DNA of 64,000 bases from Pelagerythrobacter sp041912895 (GTDB lineage: Bacteria > Pseudomonadota > Alphaproteobacteria > Sphingomonadales > Sphingomonadaceae), in assembly GCF_041912895.1 (NCBI RefSeq), contig NZ_JAYSGI010000003.1:62001-126000 (forward strand). The letters are read 5' to 3'. Shown piece after piece: positions 27,806 to 36,889 of the stretch; position 1 is the stretch's first letter; each line of letters begins with the position of its first letter. The notes beneath the pieces are model-generated. The model was not told the DNA's origin. It made no database searches and worked only from the letters and a program-made list of their open reading frames with translations. The translations under genes were made by a program, and so were the position numbers.

Positions 27806-28891
27806 CTAGTCGAGCCCCGCGGCTTGCGCAAACTGATAGGCGCGCTCGACCAGCGGGCCGACGCGCTCGGACATCTGTTTCGCATGGGCGGAGGACGCGG
27901 TGCCGTCGATCACCCGCTTCTTGATACCCTGCATGATCCCCGCGAGGCGGAACAGGTTGTAGGCGAAGTACCAGTCCATCGGCGGTACCGGATAGCCGGT
28001 GCGCGCGACATAGCGCTCGACGGCCTCGTCCACTGTGGGAATGCCGAGCGCGGGCAGGTCGAGCCCGAGCAGCCCGGCGCGTCCGTCGGTCGGGTTGTGC
28101 CAGTTGAGCATCAGATAGGCGAAGTCCGCGATCGGATCGCCCAATGTCGACAATTCCCAGTCGAGCACCGCGATCACGCGGTTTTCGCCATGCGCGAAGA
28201 TCATGTTGTCGAGCCGGTAGTCGCCGTGGACGACCGAGCTTTCGTGCTGCGCCGGCACCGTCTGGGGCAGCCATTCGATCAGCCGCTCCATCTGGGGCAT
28301 GGGCTCGGTTTCGGAGAGGCGGTATTGCTTGCTCCAGCGCGCGATCTGGCGCGCGCAGTAATCGGTCGGCTTGCCGAAACCGCCGAGGCCGATTGCCTCC
28401 GGATCTTTCAGGTGGAGATCGGCGATCGTGTCGATCATCGCATGGTAGATTTCGCGGCGGTCGGCGGGCGCGGACTTCGGCAAGGCGCCGTCCCACAGCG
28501 AGCGGCCGTCGGCGAGGCCCATGACGAAGAACTTCGACCCGATGACCTCCGGGTCCTCGCACAGCCCGTAGGTCTTCGGCACCGGAAAACCCGTCGGCCC
28601 GAGCGCGGCCATCACCGTGTATTCGCGGTCGACCGCGTGCGCGCTCGGCAGGAGCTTGCCGAAGGGCTGGCGCCGCAACACGTAGGACGCACCGGGGGTA
28701 TCGACGCAGTAGGTCGGGTTCGATTGGCCGCCCTTGAACTTCGCCAGCGTCAGCGGCCCGGCGAACCCTTCGACGTTCGCGCCCATCCATGCTGCAAGCG
28801 CAGACTCGTCGAGCTTGTCGCGCTCGGGGACCGCGACAGTGCCGACCATTTCGGTTTCGTAATCGATCGCGGGCGTATCGGCATCGCTCAT
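27806..28891 (-). CDS. Aminoglycoside-phosphotransferase-like kinase (ACAD10/11-type)
   Basis: 361 residues. The kinase-like fold shows LAKFKGGQSNPTYCV, VLRRQPFGKLLPSAH, the catalytic loop VVHGDYRLDNMIF and the metal-binding LDWELSTLGDP. This subgroup is regularly found beside acyl-CoA dehydrogenases and is related to the kinase part of human ACAD10/11, which phosphorylates 4-hydroxyacyl-CoA. A role in hydroxy-fatty-acid breakdown here is inference from that context. ATG overlaps the stop of the upstream alcohol dehydrogenase gene (TGATG). Confidence 0.9.
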   Translation of the reverse strand: MSDADTPAIDYETEMVGTVAVPERDKLDESALAAWMGANVEGFAGPLTLAKFKGGQSNPTYCVDTPGASYVLRRQPFGKLLPSAHAVDREYTVMAALGPTGFPVPKTYGLCEDPEVIGSKFFVMGLADGRSLWDGALPKSAPADRREIYHAMIDTIADLHLKDPEAIGLGGFGKPTDYCARQIARWSKQYRLSETEPMPQMERLIEWLPQTVPAQHESSVVHGDYRLDNMIFAHGENRVIAVLDWELSTLGDPIADFAYLMLNWHNPTDGRAGLLGLDLPALGIPTVDEAVERYVARTGYPVPPMDWYFAYNLFRLAGIMQGIKKRVIDGTASSAHAKQMSERVGPLVERAYQFAQAAGLD

Positions 28892-29979
28892 CAGTCGAAC
28901 ACCACCACGCTGCGCGCGCTGTGGCCCTTGCGCATCTTGTCGAACCCGGCGTTGATCTCTTCCAACGGGATCCGCTCGGCAATGATCGTGTCGAGATCGA
29001 GCAGCCCGCGCATGTAGAAATCGACCAGGCGCGGCAGGTCGACCGGGAAGTGGTTCATCCCCATGATCGCGCCCTGCAGCTTCTTGCCCGAGAGCAGGTC
29101 CATCGCGCCCAGCCCAACCTTGCAGTCCAATGGCATCATGCCGAGGATCGTCGCAGTACCACCCCGACGCAGCAGCTTGACCGCGAGGTCGGCGCTCGCC
29201 TGCCGTCCGACCGCCTCGATCGCATGGTGCACCCCGCCGCCGGTGATGCGCATGACCTGCTCGACCGCGTCGTCGGCCATGGCGTCGATCGTGTGGGTCG
29301 CGCCGAGCACCTGCGCCAGTTCACGCTTCTCCGCGATCGGATCGAGCGCGATGACCTTGCCCGCCCCGGCGATCTTCGCCGCGTTGATCGCCGCAAGGCC
29401 CACTCCGCCGCAGCCGACCACCGCGACCGTCTCGCCCGGGACGACCGAGCAGGCGTTGAAGATCGTGCCCGCGCCCGTGGTGACCGCGCAGCCGATCACC
29501 GCGGCGCGGTCCAATGGCATCTCCTTGTCGATCGCGACGCAGGCGTGCTCGTGAATCAGCATCTGCTCGCAGAACGCCGAGAGGTTGAGCATCTGCGCGA
29601 CCGGGCCCGAACCGTCGGCGCGTGCGATGCGCGGCGCGTCGGTCTGCGCGCGGCGGGTGTCGCCGCCCATGCACAGCGCCATGCGCCCGGTGACGCAGAA
29701 CTCGCAGTGGCCGCAGAACGCCGAGAGGCAGGTGACGACGTGGTCGCCGGGTTTCACCATCTTCACTTCGCTGCCGACTGCCCGCACGATCCCCGCCGCC
29801 TCGTGGCCCGGGATCGCGGGGACGGCGTGCGGATAGGCGCCATCGATGAAGTGCAGGTCCGAATGGCACAGCCCGCAGGCCTTGGTGTCGATCAGGACCT
29901 CGTGCGGGCCGGGATCGGCCAGTTCGACCTCGCCGATCGTCAGGCTGCCGACGCTCTCGAGAATTGCCGCCTTCGCCAT
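28891..29979 (-). CDS. Zinc-dependent alcohol dehydrogenase (MDR superfamily)
   Basis: 362 residues. Catalytic zinc ligands: Cys in ACGLCHSDLH, the GHEAAG motif and a downstream Cys. The structural zinc lobe CGHCEFCVTGRMALC has four cysteines. The NAD-binding motif is VVGCGGVGLAAI. It is similar to class III/aryl-alcohol-type dehydrogenases. It lies in the acyl-CoA catabolic operon with single-base overlaps on both sides, suggesting oxidation of an alcohol intermediate or of a chain entering beta-oxidation. Confidence 0.92.
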   Translation of the reverse strand: MAKAAILESVGSLTIGEVELADPGPHEVLIDTKACGLCHSDLHFIDGAYPHAVPAIPGHEAAGIVRAVGSEVKMVKPGDHVVTCLSAFCGHCEFCVTGRMALCMGGDTRRAQTDAPRIARADGSGPVAQMLNLSAFCEQMLIHEHACVAIDKEMPLDRAAVIGCAVTTGAGTIFNACSVVPGETVAVVGCGGVGLAAINAAKIAGAGKVIALDPIAEKRELAQVLGATHTIDAMADDAVEQVMRITGGGVHHAIEAVGRQASADLAVKLLRRGGTATILGMMPLDCKVGLGAMDLLSGKKLQGAIMGMNHFPVDLPRLVDFYMRGLLDLDTIIAERIPLEEINAGFDKMRKGHSARSVVVFD

Positions 29980-31265
29980 CAGCGCGTCGCTCCCATGTCG
30001 CCCGAACTCATGCGGTCGCTACCCGGCTGCGGGGCGTGCTTGGCGAACTCCATGCGCGCGATCGAGCGGGCGTGGACCTCGTCCGGCCCGTCGGCGAGGC
30101 GCAGCGTACGCTGGTGGGCATAAGCCTTGGCCAACCCGTAATCCTCCGACACGCCGCCGCCGCCGTGCGCCTGGATCGCGTCGTCGATGATCTTCAGCGC
30201 CATGTTCGGCGCCTGCACCTTGATCATGGCGATTTCCTGCTTGGCCGTCTTGTTGCCGACCTTGTCCATCATGTCGGCCGCCTTGAGGCACAGCAGGCGC
30301 GTCATGTCGATGTCGATGCGGGCGCGGGCGACCCGTTCCTCCCACACCGAATGCTTGTAGATCGGCTTGCCGAACGCCTCGCGCTCCTGCAGCCGGCGGC
30401 ACATCTTCGCCAGCGCTTCCTCGGCGACGCCGATCGTGCGCATGCAGTGGTGGATGCGGCCCGGCCCGAGGCGGCCCTGCGCGATCTCGAACCCGCGCCC
30501 TTCGCCGAGCAGCAGGTTGTCGGCGGGCACGCGCACGTTGTCGAGCGCGATTTCCATGTGGCCGTGCGGCGCGTCGTCGTAACCGAACACGGGCAGGTGG
30601 CGCTCGATCGTCACGCCCTCGGCATCCAAAGGCATGACGATCATCGATTGCTGCGCGTGGCGCTGGGCGCCGAAATCGGTCTTGCCCATGACGATCGCGA
30701 TCGAGCAGCGCGGATCGCCCGCGCCCGAGGACCACCACTTGCGCCCGTTGATGACGTAGTGGTCGCCGTCCTTCTCGATCCGGGTTTCGATGTTGGTCGC
30801 GTCCGACGATGCGACGCGCGGTTCGGTCATCAGGAAGGCGGAGCGGATCTCCCCCTCCATCAGGGGCTTCAGCCACTGGTCCTTCTGCGCGCGGGTGCCG
30901 TAGCGGTGGAACACCTCCATGTTGCCGGTGTCCGGGGCCGAGCAGTTGAACACCTCGCTCGCCCAGCCGATGCGGCCCATCTCCTCGGCGCAGAGCGCGT
31001 ATTCGAGGTTGGTGAGGCCCGGCCCGTCGAACTCGAAACTGTCGTCGACGTGGCTCAACTGCCCCTGCGGCGGCATGAACAGGTTCCAGATGCCCTGCGC
31101 CTTGGCCTTGGCCTTCATGTCCTCGACGATCGGGATGACCTTCCACCGGTCGCCTTCGGCGTCCTGATCACGATAGGTCGCGGCGTTCGGGCGTACGTTT
31201 GCTTCGATGAAGTCGCGCACCCGGTCGCGCCAGTACTGCTGCCGTTCGGTGGGTTCGAAATCCAT
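29979..31265 (-). CDS. Acyl-CoA dehydrogenase (ACAD10/11-like)
   Basis: 428 residues. Helical N-terminal domain, then the FAD/substrate motifs AFLMTEPRVASSDATNIETR, INGRKWWSSGAGDP and, C-terminal, IYKHSVWEERVARARID, MIKVQAPNMALKIIDDAIQ, HGGGGVSEDYGLAKAYA. The catalytic-base position lies in the C-terminal domain as usual. It is the first gene of the minus-strand ACAD-ADH-kinase set (overlap TGATG with ADH), 94 nt downstream of the GPH transporter stop. Confidence 0.94.
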   Translation of the reverse strand: MDFEPTERQQYWRDRVRDFIEANVRPNAATYRDQDAEGDRWKVIPIVEDMKAKAKAQGIWNLFMPPQGQLSHVDDSFEFDGPGLTNLEYALCAEEMGRIGWASEVFNCSAPDTGNMEVFHRYGTRAQKDQWLKPLMEGEIRSAFLMTEPRVASSDATNIETRIEKDGDHYVINGRKWWSSGAGDPRCSIAIVMGKTDFGAQRHAQQSMIVMPLDAEGVTIERHLPVFGYDDAPHGHMEIALDNVRVPADNLLLGEGRGFEIAQGRLGPGRIHHCMRTIGVAEEALAKMCRRLQEREAFGKPIYKHSVWEERVARARIDIDMTRLLCLKAADMMDKVGNKTAKQEIAMIKVQAPNMALKIIDDAIQAHGGGGVSEDYGLAKAYAHQRTLRLADGPDEVHARSIARMEFAKHAPQPGSDRMSSGDMGATR

Positions 31266-31359
31266 GATCTATCGTATCCTTTTTCAAATTCTCTAGGTCG
31301 GTTTCGCTAGGAAGCTGGCAGAGGCGCACAGCCCCGCCAACCGGCGATGTTATGCGATG

Positions 31360-32796
31360 TCAGGGCGTGGCTCCGCTGGCGTCGACGTCTCCCCGTGCGG
31401 CGGCGTCGAGCGTGGCGAGCCGCGCCTCGTGGTCTTCGCGGCTGATCGGGAAGCGCGCCAGCCACCATGCCGAGAACAGGCCCAGAATGGCGACCGCGAC
31501 GCAGTATTGCGCGATCAGGCTGTCGATGATCGGCGCGGCCACCGTGCCCGGCTCCGCCCCGGTCGGCAGGCCCGAGACCGAGATGATGATGCCCGCGATC
31601 AGGATGCCGGCCCCGGTGGCGCATTTCTGCACGAACCAGTTGCCTGAATAGAACGAGCCTTCGGCGCGCCGCCCGGTCCGTTCCTCGAACGCCTCGACGA
31701 TCTCGGCGACCATCGAGGAGGCGGACACCAGGATCATGACGCTCAGGCTGTTGCTCACCAGGATGAAGGCGAACAGGAGCATGTTCGAGGCATCGCTCCC
31801 CACCTCGGGCCACTGGCCGGCGAAGCGCAAGGCATAGGGGATCAGCCAGAAGGTCATCGACAGCAGAGTTGCTGCCGCAGCGACCCGCACTTTGCCGAAG
31901 CGCCGGTGAAGCGCGCCGAGCGTGACGAACACGATCACCACGCTGGCGAACAGGATCAAGGGATAGACCGCCAGCGCCGCTTCGTCGAATTCCCACGCGA
32001 ACAGGTAGAGGTAGTTCGACAGCGAGAACGTCATCCCCTGGCTCACGTAGGCGGCGACCGCGCCCGCCGAAAGGATCAGGAACGCGCGTTCCGAAAACGC
32101 CTCGACGATTTCGGCGAAGGCGGTCTTCAGGCTGAACGGCGGCGGACGGGTTTCGGGGTAGCGGGCGACATACGTGTGCTGGCCGAGCGCCGAGATCAGC
32201 GTCGTGACCACGATCACCAGCGCGCCGACGAGGCCGTAGACCTGATAGCTCTCCGCTTCGGTCAATCCGTCGCGCAGGAACACGTTGTAAGCGAGGAACA
32301 GGAGCACCAGCCCGCCTGTCCAGCCGAACAGGTAGCGGAAGCGGAACAGCGTGGTCCGCTCGTCGTAGTCGCGTGTCAACTCGGGCACCAGCGCGACCGA
32401 GGGCACCTCGCAGGCCGAGAGCAGCAGGCGGATCACGATCGCCATGCCCAGCAGCAGCGCGAAGCTGGGCGGCCCGTCGACCGGCGGCGACCACAGCACG
32501 TACCACGCGATTCCGAGCGGGACCGCGGCGAGATAGAGCCACGGCAGGCGCCGCCCCCAGCGGGTATAGGTCCGGTCCGACAGGTTGCCGAGCAGCGGAT
32601 CGACGAACGCATCGACCACCAGCGCAATCACCAGCGCGAGGCTGACCAGCCAGGCTTCCATGCCCAGCGCCTGGTTGTAGAAGATCAGCAGGAAGACCGA
32701 AAAACCGTTGTCCTTCACTCCGAACGCGATCGAGCCGATGCCGTTGGCAAGCTTGACCCGCATCGGCAGGGGGCGCGTGTGATCGGATGCCGTCAT
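31360..32796 (-). CDS. GPH-family (MelB-like) cation:solute symporter
   Basis: 478 residues with about twelve membrane segments. The GPH signature is clear: DAFVDPLLGNLSDRTYTRWG then RRLPWLY in the first cytoplasmic loop, and SNSLSVMILVSASSMVAEIVE near the centre of the C-terminal half. These permeases move sugars or carboxylates with Na or H; alphaproteobacterial members often sit in fatty-acid clusters with unknown substrate. Start 32796 (MTASDHTRPLP) is preferred; the frame continues upstream without plausible residues. It is divergent from the acyl-CoA dehydrogenase at 33040. Confidence 0.88.
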   Translation of the reverse strand: MTASDHTRPLPMRVKLANGIGSIAFGVKDNGFSVFLLIFYNQALGMEAWLVSLALVIALVVDAFVDPLLGNLSDRTYTRWGRRLPWLYLAAVPLGIAWYVLWSPPVDGPPSFALLLGMAIVIRLLLSACEVPSVALVPELTRDYDERTTLFRFRYLFGWTGGLVLLFLAYNVFLRDGLTEAESYQVYGLVGALVIVVTTLISALGQHTYVARYPETRPPPFSLKTAFAEIVEAFSERAFLILSAGAVAAYVSQGMTFSLSNYLYLFAWEFDEAALAVYPLILFASVVIVFVTLGALHRRFGKVRVAAAATLLSMTFWLIPYALRFAGQWPEVGSDASNMLLFAFILVSNSLSVMILVSASSMVAEIVEAFEERTGRRAEGSFYSGNWFVQKCATGAGILIAGIIISVSGLPTGAEPGTVAAPIIDSLIAQYCVAVAILGLFSAWWLARFPISREDHEARLATLDAAARGDVDASGATP

Positions 32797-32899
32797 GCTG
32801 TGGCGCGGCCCCGTGCCGATCGCTGCGGCAGGAGACCGGGTATGCTCGTCAGGCAATGGATTCGCATGCGGGCCTCTCCTCCCGTGGTTTACCGCCAAG

Positions 32900-32915
32900 C
32901 TTACGGGAACGTAAG
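32900..32915. promoter_or_regulatory. Candidate operator palindrome in acyl-CoA region
   Basis: CTTACGGGAACGTAAG is a perfect 6-bp inverted repeat with a 4-nt centre, lying between the divergent GPH transporter and acyl-CoA dehydrogenase genes. It resembles the ACG-centred palindromes bound by LiuR-type MerR or TetR regulators of acyl-CoA catabolism; the match is from memory of the motif style. Confidence 0.45.
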
Positions 32916-32994
32916 GCCGCGTCAACGCGATTTCGATGACGTTACGGAATCGCCGTCCGGCATCTTCGAGCTTGCGGTATGGCTCCGAATCACC

Positions 32995-33011
32995 CTAACG
33001 TAAGCGTCAAG
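32995..33011. promoter_or_regulatory. Second candidate operator upstream of acyl-CoA dehydrogenase
   Basis: Read on the minus strand this is CTTGACGCTTACGTTAG, close to the TTGACG-n-n-TTACG half-site pattern and similar to the palindrome at 32900. It ends 28 nt before the ATG at 33040, where it could block or activate transcription. Confidence 0.4.
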
Positions 33012-33039
33012 AGAACGCTTTTTACGAGAGGAAACGGTC

Positions 33040-34218
33040 ATGGCTGACCTCGACGCATTCCGCGCCGAAACGCGCGCCTGGCTCGAAGCCAATTGCCCGC
33101 CCGAGATGCGCGAACCGGTGAAGGACGAAGGCGACGTCTACTGGGGCGGGCGGAACGCCACCTTCAAGAGCGACGCGCAAAAGGCGTGGTTCGAAGCGTG
33201 CCGCGACAAGGGCTACACCGTCCCCGCCTGGCCGAAGGACTGCGGCGGCGCGGGCCTTTCGCCGGCCGAGGCCAAGGTGCTGCGCGAGGAAATGGCGCGC
33301 ATCAACGCCCGCCCGCCGCTTTCCAGCTTCGGCATCTGGATGCTCGGCCCGGCGCTGCTCCAGTTCGGCACCGAGGGGCAGAAGCGGCGCTTTTTGAACG
33401 AGATCGCGCGCGGCGAGATCCGCTGGTGCCAGGGCTATTCGGAACCGGGCAGCGGCTCCGACCTCGTCTCGATGCAGACCTTCGGCGAGGACAAGGGCGA
33501 TCACTGGGTGGTCAACGGCCAGAAGATCTGGACCTCCTACGCCGACGAATGCGACTGGATCTTCTGCCTCGTGCGCACCGACAAGGCGAACAAGTATCAG
33601 GGCATCACCTTCATGCTGTTCGACATGGCGAATGCCGGGGTGACCACCAAGCCGATCAAGCTTATCAGCGGCAACAGCCCGTTCTGCGAGACCTTCTTCG
33701 ACGACGTGAGCGTGCCCAAGAGCTACGGCGAGGACGTGCCCGGTTACGTCGGCGAGATCAATCGCGGGTGGGACGTGGCGAAGTACCTGCTCGGCCACGA
33801 GCGCGAGATGATCTCGGCCACCGGCGGCGGCGACCGGGCGACCTCGCTCGGCGCGGTGGCGAGCCGGCAGGGCGCGCTCGACCCGGTGCTGCGCGCCGAG
33901 ATCGCGCTGTTCGACATCGACGCCTTGGCCTTCACCGCGATGAGCGAGAAGTTCCTCGACGAAGTGAAGGTGGGCAAGGGCCACCCCGCGCAGCCCAACA
34001 TGCTGAAATACGCGGGCACCGAGCTCAACAAGCGCCGCCACGAACTGGTGATGGCGGCGGGCGGCTCGACCGCGCTCGAGTGGGACAGCGAGGAGACCCG
34101 CGGCGGCGCGCCCGCGCGCAGCTGGCTGCGCACCAAGGCCAACTCGATCGAAGGCGGGACGAGCGAGGTGATGCTCAACGTCATCGCCAAGCGCATCCTC
34201 GAACTGCCGGGGGCGTAA
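33040..34218 (+). CDS. Acyl-CoA dehydrogenase (large-subunit type)
   Basis: 392 residues. RWCQGYSEPGSGSDLVSMQT and VNGQKIWTSYADECDWIF are the FAD-binding central motifs. The C-terminus carries MLKYAGTELNKRRHELVMAA and SIEGGTSEVMLNVIAKRILE, typical of FadE-like enzymes paired with a second ACAD in a heteromer. Start 33040 has an AGAGGAAACGG RBS. The next gene is a second ACAD (34352), consistent with an alpha2beta2-type dehydrogenase, as described for steroid and cyclic substrates in other bacteria (inference). Confidence 0.94.
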   Translation: MADLDAFRAETRAWLEANCPPEMREPVKDEGDVYWGGRNATFKSDAQKAWFEACRDKGYTVPAWPKDCGGAGLSPAEAKVLREEMARINARPPLSSFGIWMLGPALLQFGTEGQKRRFLNEIARGEIRWCQGYSEPGSGSDLVSMQTFGEDKGDHWVVNGQKIWTSYADECDWIFCLVRTDKANKYQGITFMLFDMANAGVTTKPIKLISGNSPFCETFFDDVSVPKSYGEDVPGYVGEINRGWDVAKYLLGHEREMISATGGGDRATSLGAVASRQGALDPVLRAEIALFDIDALAFTAMSEKFLDEVKVGKGHPAQPNMLKYAGTELNKRRHELVMAAGGSTALEWDSEETRGGAPARSWLRTKANSIEGGTSEVMLNVIAKRILELPGA

Positions 34219-34221
34219 TAA

Positions 34222-34343
34222 CCCTCTCCCCTTGGGGAGAGGGTTGGGAGAGGGGGCCGCGCGCTCCCTTTATTGGCAGGATCAACGAGGGCCGGGGTGC
34301 GGATTTCCCCTCTCCCCGGCCCTCTCCCCTGAAGGGGAGAGGG
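34222..34343. repeat. Pair of CCCTCTCCCC palindromic repeats
   Basis: Two hairpin units, 34222-34243 (CCCTCTCCCC-TT-GGGGAGAGGG) and 34320-34343 (CCCTCTCCCC-TGAA-GGGGAGAGGG), flank 76 nt containing further partial copies (GGGAGAGGGGG, CCCCTCTCCCC). They fill the gap between two acyl-CoA dehydrogenase genes. There is no T-run, so they are REP-like rather than a clear terminator, though they could attenuate or stabilise mRNA. Confidence 0.8.
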
Positions 34344-34351
34344 AGAATCGA

Positions 34352-35491
34352 ATGCCGCTTTATCACGACGACGATCAGGCGATGCTCGCCGACACCGCGG
34401 GCCAGTTCATGGCCGAAGAAGGCGCGATCGCGAAACAGCTGCGCCACTGGCGCGACCGCGAGTGCAAGGACGGCTTCGGCCATGCGCTGTGGAAGCAGAT
34501 GGCCGAAATGGGTTTCACCGGCCTCCTGCTCGACGAAGCCGACGGTGGGCTCGGCATGGGCCATGTCGAGGCGGGCATCGTGCTGGAAGAGATCGGCCGC
34601 AACCTCACCCCCTCGCCGTTCCTGACCAGCTCGGTGATGGCGGCGAGCGCGCTGAAGGGCGCGAGTGACGAACTGCGCGGGCGCTGGCTGCCGGGCCTCG
34701 TTTCGGGCGACAGCGTGTTCGCGGTCGCGATCGACGAAGGCGCCAAGCACCGGCCCGAGCGGATCGCCTGCCGCGCGGAGAAGTCGGGCAACGGGTTCAA
34801 GCTCTCGGGCCGCAAGGACTTCGTGGTGCAGGGCGCGAGCGCGGACATGATCGTGGTCGCCGCGCGCACCTCGGGCGCCGACGACGATGCCGGGGGGATC
34901 ACCCTGTTCGCCGTGCCCAAGGACGCGGCGGGCCTCAGCCACGACGCGGTGCGGCTGGTCGACAGCTCGATGGCGAGCCACCTGACGCTCGACGGCGTGG
35001 AACTCGACGGCGACGCGGTGATCGGCGAGGTCGATGGCGGACGCGAAGTCCTGAACCGCGTGCTCGACGCCGGGCGCGTCGGCGCAGCCGCCGAGGGCGT
35101 CGGCGTCGCGCGCGGGGCGATGGACATGACCGTCGACTACCTCCGGCAGCGCAAGCAGTTCGGCAAGGTGATCGGCGAGTTCCAGGCGCTCCAGCACCGC
35201 GCCGCGCACCTCTATTCGGAAGTCGAGATCGCGCGTGCGGCGACGATCAAGGCGCAGCAACTGCTCGATGCCGGGGCCGACGCCGCCAGCCTCATGGCTT
35301 CGGTCGCCAAGGCCAAGGTCGGCAAGGCGGCGGGCCTCGCGGTGAAGGAAGGCGTGCAGATGCACGGCGGCATCGGGATGACCGACGAATACGACATCGG
35401 CCTCTACATGAAGCGCGACCGCGCGCTCGCCGAGTTCATGGGCGATGTCTACTACCACGCGGGCCGGGTGGCCGAACTGAGCGGATACTGA
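34352..35491 (+). CDS. Acyl-CoA dehydrogenase (partner subunit)
   Basis: 379 residues. The N-terminal domain is helical (MLADTAGQFMAEEGAIAK), the central part FKLSGRKDFVVQGASADMIV is shorter in FAD motifs than the gene upstream, and the C-terminus has DYLRQRKQFGKVIGEFQALQ and GVQMHGGIGMTDEYDIGLY. It is the likely heteromeric partner of the 33040-34218 enzyme. The start at 34352 follows the repeat pair. SDR gene 35504 follows after 12 nt, in one operon. Confidence 0.93.
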   Translation: MPLYHDDDQAMLADTAGQFMAEEGAIAKQLRHWRDRECKDGFGHALWKQMAEMGFTGLLLDEADGGLGMGHVEAGIVLEEIGRNLTPSPFLTSSVMAASALKGASDELRGRWLPGLVSGDSVFAVAIDEGAKHRPERIACRAEKSGNGFKLSGRKDFVVQGASADMIVVAARTSGADDDAGGITLFAVPKDAAGLSHDAVRLVDSSMASHLTLDGVELDGDAVIGEVDGGREVLNRVLDAGRVGAAAEGVGVARGAMDMTVDYLRQRKQFGKVIGEFQALQHRAAHLYSEVEIARAATIKAQQLLDAGADAASLMASVAKAKVGKAAGLAVKEGVQMHGGIGMTDEYDIGLYMKRDRALAEFMGDVYYHAGRVAELSGY

Positions 35492-35503
35492 CGGAGAATC
35501 CAC

Positions 35504-36301
35504 ATGAACCTCGAAGACCTGTTCGGCCTCAAGGGCCGCGTCGCGCTCGTTACCGGCGGCAGCCGCGGGATCGGGCGGATGATCGTGGAAGGCTTCCTCG
35601 CCGCCGGGATCGACCGGGTGTACATCACCGCGCGCAAGGGCGGCGAACTGCACGAGGCTGCCGAGGAACTGGGCGACAAGGTCGTGCCGATCCAGGGCGA
35701 CATCTCGACGATGGAAGGCATCGACGAACTGGTGACCGCGATCTCCGCGAAGGAGAGCAAGCTCGACATCCTCGTCAACAACGCGGGCGCGGCGTGGGGC
35801 GCGGACTACACCGAGTTCCCCGAAGCCGGGTGGGACAAGGTGATGGACCTCAACGTCAAGACCCCGTTTTTCCTCACCCAGAAGTTGCACGGCCTGCTGA
35901 CCGCCGCCGCGAGCGCGGAGCGGCCGGCCAAGGTCATCAACATCACCTCGGTCGACGGGCAGCGGGTTAACCCGTGGGAAACCTACAGCTACCAGGCGAG
36001 CAAGGCCGCGCTGATCCACCTGACCCGCCGCATGGCAGCGCGGCTGGTAAGCGATCATGTCCACGTCACCAGCCTGGCGCCGGGCGCCTTCCCATCGAAC
36101 ATGAACCGCGCCGCGCGTGATCACGAGGAACGGTCGGCCGCGGGCATTCCGGCGAAGCGCGTGGGCGACGTGCGCGACATGGGCGGCACCGCCGTCTACC
36201 TCGCCAGCCGCGGGGGCGACTACACGATCGGCGAGACGCTGACGGTGGACGGCGGCGTGGTGAACGCGCACCTGCCGACGCACTTCGCAGAGCCGGGTTG
36301 A
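35504..36301 (+). CDS. Short-chain dehydrogenase/reductase
   Basis: 265 residues. Classical SDR motifs are present: TGGSRGIG near residue 18 for NAD(P), NNAGAAWG, the catalytic Ser in INITSVDGQ, and YSYQASKAAL with the Tyr-x-x-x-Lys pair; SLAPGAFPSNM follows. It resembles RhlG/FabG-like oxidoreductases. An SD (ACGGAGAA) precedes the ATG. It is the third gene of the plus-strand ACAD-ACAD-SDR operon, probably handling a hydroxyacyl or keto intermediate. Confidence 0.92.
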   Translation: MNLEDLFGLKGRVALVTGGSRGIGRMIVEGFLAAGIDRVYITARKGGELHEAAEELGDKVVPIQGDISTMEGIDELVTAISAKESKLDILVNNAGAAWGADYTEFPEAGWDKVMDLNVKTPFFLTQKLHGLLTAAASAERPAKVINITSVDGQRVNPWETYSYQASKAALIHLTRRMAARLVSDHVHVTSLAPGAFPSNMNRAARDHEERSAAGIPAKRVGDVRDMGGTAVYLASRGGDYTIGETLTVDGGVVNAHLPTHFAEPG

Positions 36302-36348
36302 GGGAGCGTGGTGGACCGCTGACCCACCCCTTTTGAAAAACTCTGCCG

Positions 36349-36813
36349 TCACCGTCCGCTTCCCGCGAGCAGCGCTTGACGGTCTATTGCATCGAACCGC
36401 CGCAGCAGCCGGAAAAGCGCGGAATTTTCGGGTTTCTGGCGGATCGCGGCCATGCGGCCGCGCTGGAGCAGCGGCTGGACGAGGCCCGCTTCGGCCTGCC
36501 GGAAGACTGTGTCATTTGTCACCTTCCGAAAATCGGCCTTCGGCGCGACCAGCCGCCCCGATCCGGGCGGCGTGAGCACGTAATCCCAAGCATTCGCGAA
36601 ACTCGACGCATCGGCCCGCGAACGCAGGCGATAGGCACTGTTGCGCGTCATCCCCGCCGCGCGCGCCGCGTTGGTAACCGAGCCGGTAAGATAGAGCGTT
36701 GCGAGGAACGCGCACTGCCGCACCTCGCTCCACCCGTCGCGCCGTGCACGCAGCGGCACCGGCTGGAAGAACGGCGGACGGCGACGGACGCGATGGGCGG
36801 CCTGTTTGCGCAT
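36349..36813 (-). CDS. Small helix-turn-helix protein
   Basis: 154 residues from the ATG at 36813. A basic, proline-containing N-terminus precedes the HTH: CAFLATLYLTGSVTNAARA then AGMTRNSAYRLRSRAD, equivalent to the domain in the gene at 17304. The C-terminal part (FRKVTNDTVFRQAEAGLVQ) is not recognised. It is presumably a DNA-binding protein; the target is unknown. It is transcribed away from gmk and converges on the SDR gene. Confidence 0.72.
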   Translation of the reverse strand: MRKQAAHRVRRRPPFFQPVPLRARRDGWSEVRQCAFLATLYLTGSVTNAARAAGMTRNSAYRLRSRADASSFANAWDYVLTPPGSGRLVAPKADFRKVTNDTVFRQAEAGLVQPLLQRGRMAAIRQKPENSALFRLLRRFDAIDRQALLAGSGR

Positions 36814-36889
36814 CCGCGAAGGTAAGGCAGATTTGGCGCGTGTAGGAAAATGGATTTTGGGAGCGGCGACTAACGGGTGGCAGGCGGAC

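Noticed and set aside
34222..34343. Rho-independent terminator between the two ACAD genes
   Set aside because: No T-run follows either hairpin and the genes appear to form one operon.
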